Shown here piece after piece: positions 4,148-5,009 of a stretch of DNA of 5,009 bases. This DNA comes from Gammaproteobacteria bacterium (GTDB taxonomy: Bacteria > Pseudomonadota > Gammaproteobacteria > Pseudomonadales > Azotimanducaceae), in contig JABIVN010000053.1 in NCBI GenBank assembly GCA_018667205.1, positions 1-5,009 on the forward strand, given 5' to 3'. The translations under genes and the position numbers were made by a program. Each line of letters starts with the position of its first letter. Position 1 is the first letter of the stretch. Under the pieces are notes generated by a model. The model was not told the DNA's origin. It was given only the letters and a program-made list of their open reading frames with translations, and did no database searches.

Positions 4148-5009
4148 ATGAGTGATGTATATGTAATGGGTATCGACATGATCAAGTTTGGTCGGTTTCC
4201 CGATAGGACCGTTCCACAGTTAGGTGCGACCGCTGCACTAATGGCACTGGACGACGCTGGATTAACCATCCAGGATATGCAGGCGTTGTATTGCGGTAAT
4301 TTGGGGCAGGCGAGTGCAATGGTAGGGCAGCGAATCCTGCAGGAAATTGGCCAGACTGGTATTGGTGTTGTGAACTGCGCAAATGCTTGTGCAACCGGTG
4401 CGACAGCATTCCGTGAAGCATGGATGTCAATTAAAGCGGGCGTCAATGATGTTGTTCTGGCCGTCGGCGTTGAGCAAATGGGTAAAGGGTTACTCGGCGG
4501 TGGTGGTGGTAGTACGGGGATCTCGAAGGAAGGTTTGCTTGGTTCCGGTACTATGCCAGCGGTTTTCGCTGAGGCCGGTATGGAGCATTCGCGCCACTAT
4601 GGCACGACCTTTGAACAATTCGCCAAAGTGTCGGTGAAAAACCATCATCATTCGACTTTAAATCCGAAAGCGATGTATCAGATAGAAACGCCCCTTGAAA
4701 CCGTTATGAATGCGGAGATGATTTCATACCCAAACACGAAACTGATGTGCTCGGTTAATGTGGATGGTGCTGCAGCCGCAGTGCTGGTGTCTGAAAAGAA
4801 AGCTAGAGAGTTGGGTTTGTCTCGTGCCGTCAGGGTTAAGGCTTCCATTCTGACCAGCGACCCATATTCCGATCGTGACCTGGTCATGCCTGATGTCAAT
4901 GCAGTGACCCGACGTGCAGCAAAGGAAGCCTATGAAATGGCCGGTATTGGTCCGGATGACATTAGCCTGGTTGAGCTACACGACTGCTTTGCGACTGCTG
5001 AGATTCTTC
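4148..5009 (+). CDS. SCP-x/lipid-transfer-type thiolase, 3' end beyond window
   Basis: The frame starts at ATG 4148, with AAGGAG 6 bases upstream, and is open to the window edge: 287 residues of an expected total of about 385-400. It is a thiolase-superfamily protein of the SCP-x type. The nucleophile region VVNCANACATGATAF places the catalytic Cys at residue 81. A glycine-rich loop occupies 117-124. The segment FAKVSVKNHHHSTLNPKAMY (158-177) and the CSVNVDGAAAAVLVS strand (201-215) are typical of the family. VELHDCFATAEIL (275-287) carries His278 of the conserved HDxF motif. The C-terminal CxG loop with the second cysteine lies outside the window. Conserved Cys81 and His278 suggest true thiolase chemistry, cleaving a 3-ketoacyl-CoA with CoA. 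Related aldolases such as Ltp2 cleave beta-hydroxy acyl-CoA side chains instead, and the missing C-terminus is needed to decide. It pairs with the DUF35 gene just upstream and acts in the cytoplasm. Confidence 0.96.
   Translation, partial: MSDVYVMGIDMIKFGRFPDRTVPQLGATAALMALDDAGLTIQDMQALYCGNLGQASAMVGQRILQEIGQTGIGVVNCANACATGATAFREAWMSIKAGVNDVVLAVGVEQMGKGLLGGGGGSTGISKEGLLGSGTMPAVFAEAGMEHSRHYGTTFEQFAKVSVKNHHHSTLNPKAMYQIETPLETVMNAEMISYPNTKLMCSVNVDGAAAAVLVSEKKARELGLSRAVRVKASILTSDPYSDRDLVMPDVNAVTRRAAKEAYEMAGIGPDDISLVELHDCFATAEIL

Noticed and set aside
4105..4899. Minus-strand frames of 73-113 codons opposite the thiolase gene
   Set aside because: They are antisense shadows of a strongly conserved thiolase frame.

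Overview
The window looks like chromosomal DNA from a proteobacterium of moderate, roughly 50% GC. The Shine-Dalgarno sites are strong (AAGGAG, GGGAGAG), one protein is a lipobox lipoprotein, and the gene set (an LLM-class oxidoreductase plus a zinc-ribbon OB-fold protein next to an SCP-x type thiolase) is familiar from actinobacteria and from gammaproteobacteria that degrade steroids, long-chain acyl-CoAs or other alicyclic compounds. I lean towards an aquatic gammaproteobacterium. That is an inference from codon choice, the lipoprotein and gene content, not something the sequence proves.

Left part (1-1308, minus strand): the first 16 codons of what resembles an amidase-signature enzyme run off the left edge. 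Upstream of it, in the same orientation, lies a complete secreted lipoprotein with the alpha/beta-hydrolase fold of the platelet-activating-factor acetylhydrolase family. Middle part (1309-2067): about 760 bases without a convincing gene. They contain a very strong 22-pair hairpin, a short tandem repeat and two or three short open stretches on the plus strand that read like degraded protein remnants. Next comes a minus-strand gene of unknown function (2068-about 2502) with a CxxC motif. It is transcribed divergently from the plus-strand block.

Right part (2657-5009, plus strand): an LLM-class (luciferase-like) flavin/F420 oxidoreductase, then a 177-base gap full of direct and inverted repeats of GGGGACGGAAGG type, then a DUF35 zinc-ribbon/OB-fold protein. 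A SCP-x/thiolase-superfamily enzyme follows 27 bases later and is cut off by the right edge after 287 residues. The DUF35-thiolase pair almost certainly works as a complex on an acyl-CoA substrate, by thiolysis or by retro-aldol cleavage. The LLM enzyme could supply an oxidation step in the same catabolic pathway, although the repeat-rich gap may mean it is transcribed separately.

I see no CRISPR array, tRNA, rRNA, prophage gene or intact transposase, and no clearly new defence or mobile system. The items most worth a second look are the repeat cluster at 3542-3647, the hairpin at 1722-1770, the three odd-length palindromes around the divergent promoter region, and the unrecognised minus-strand gene.
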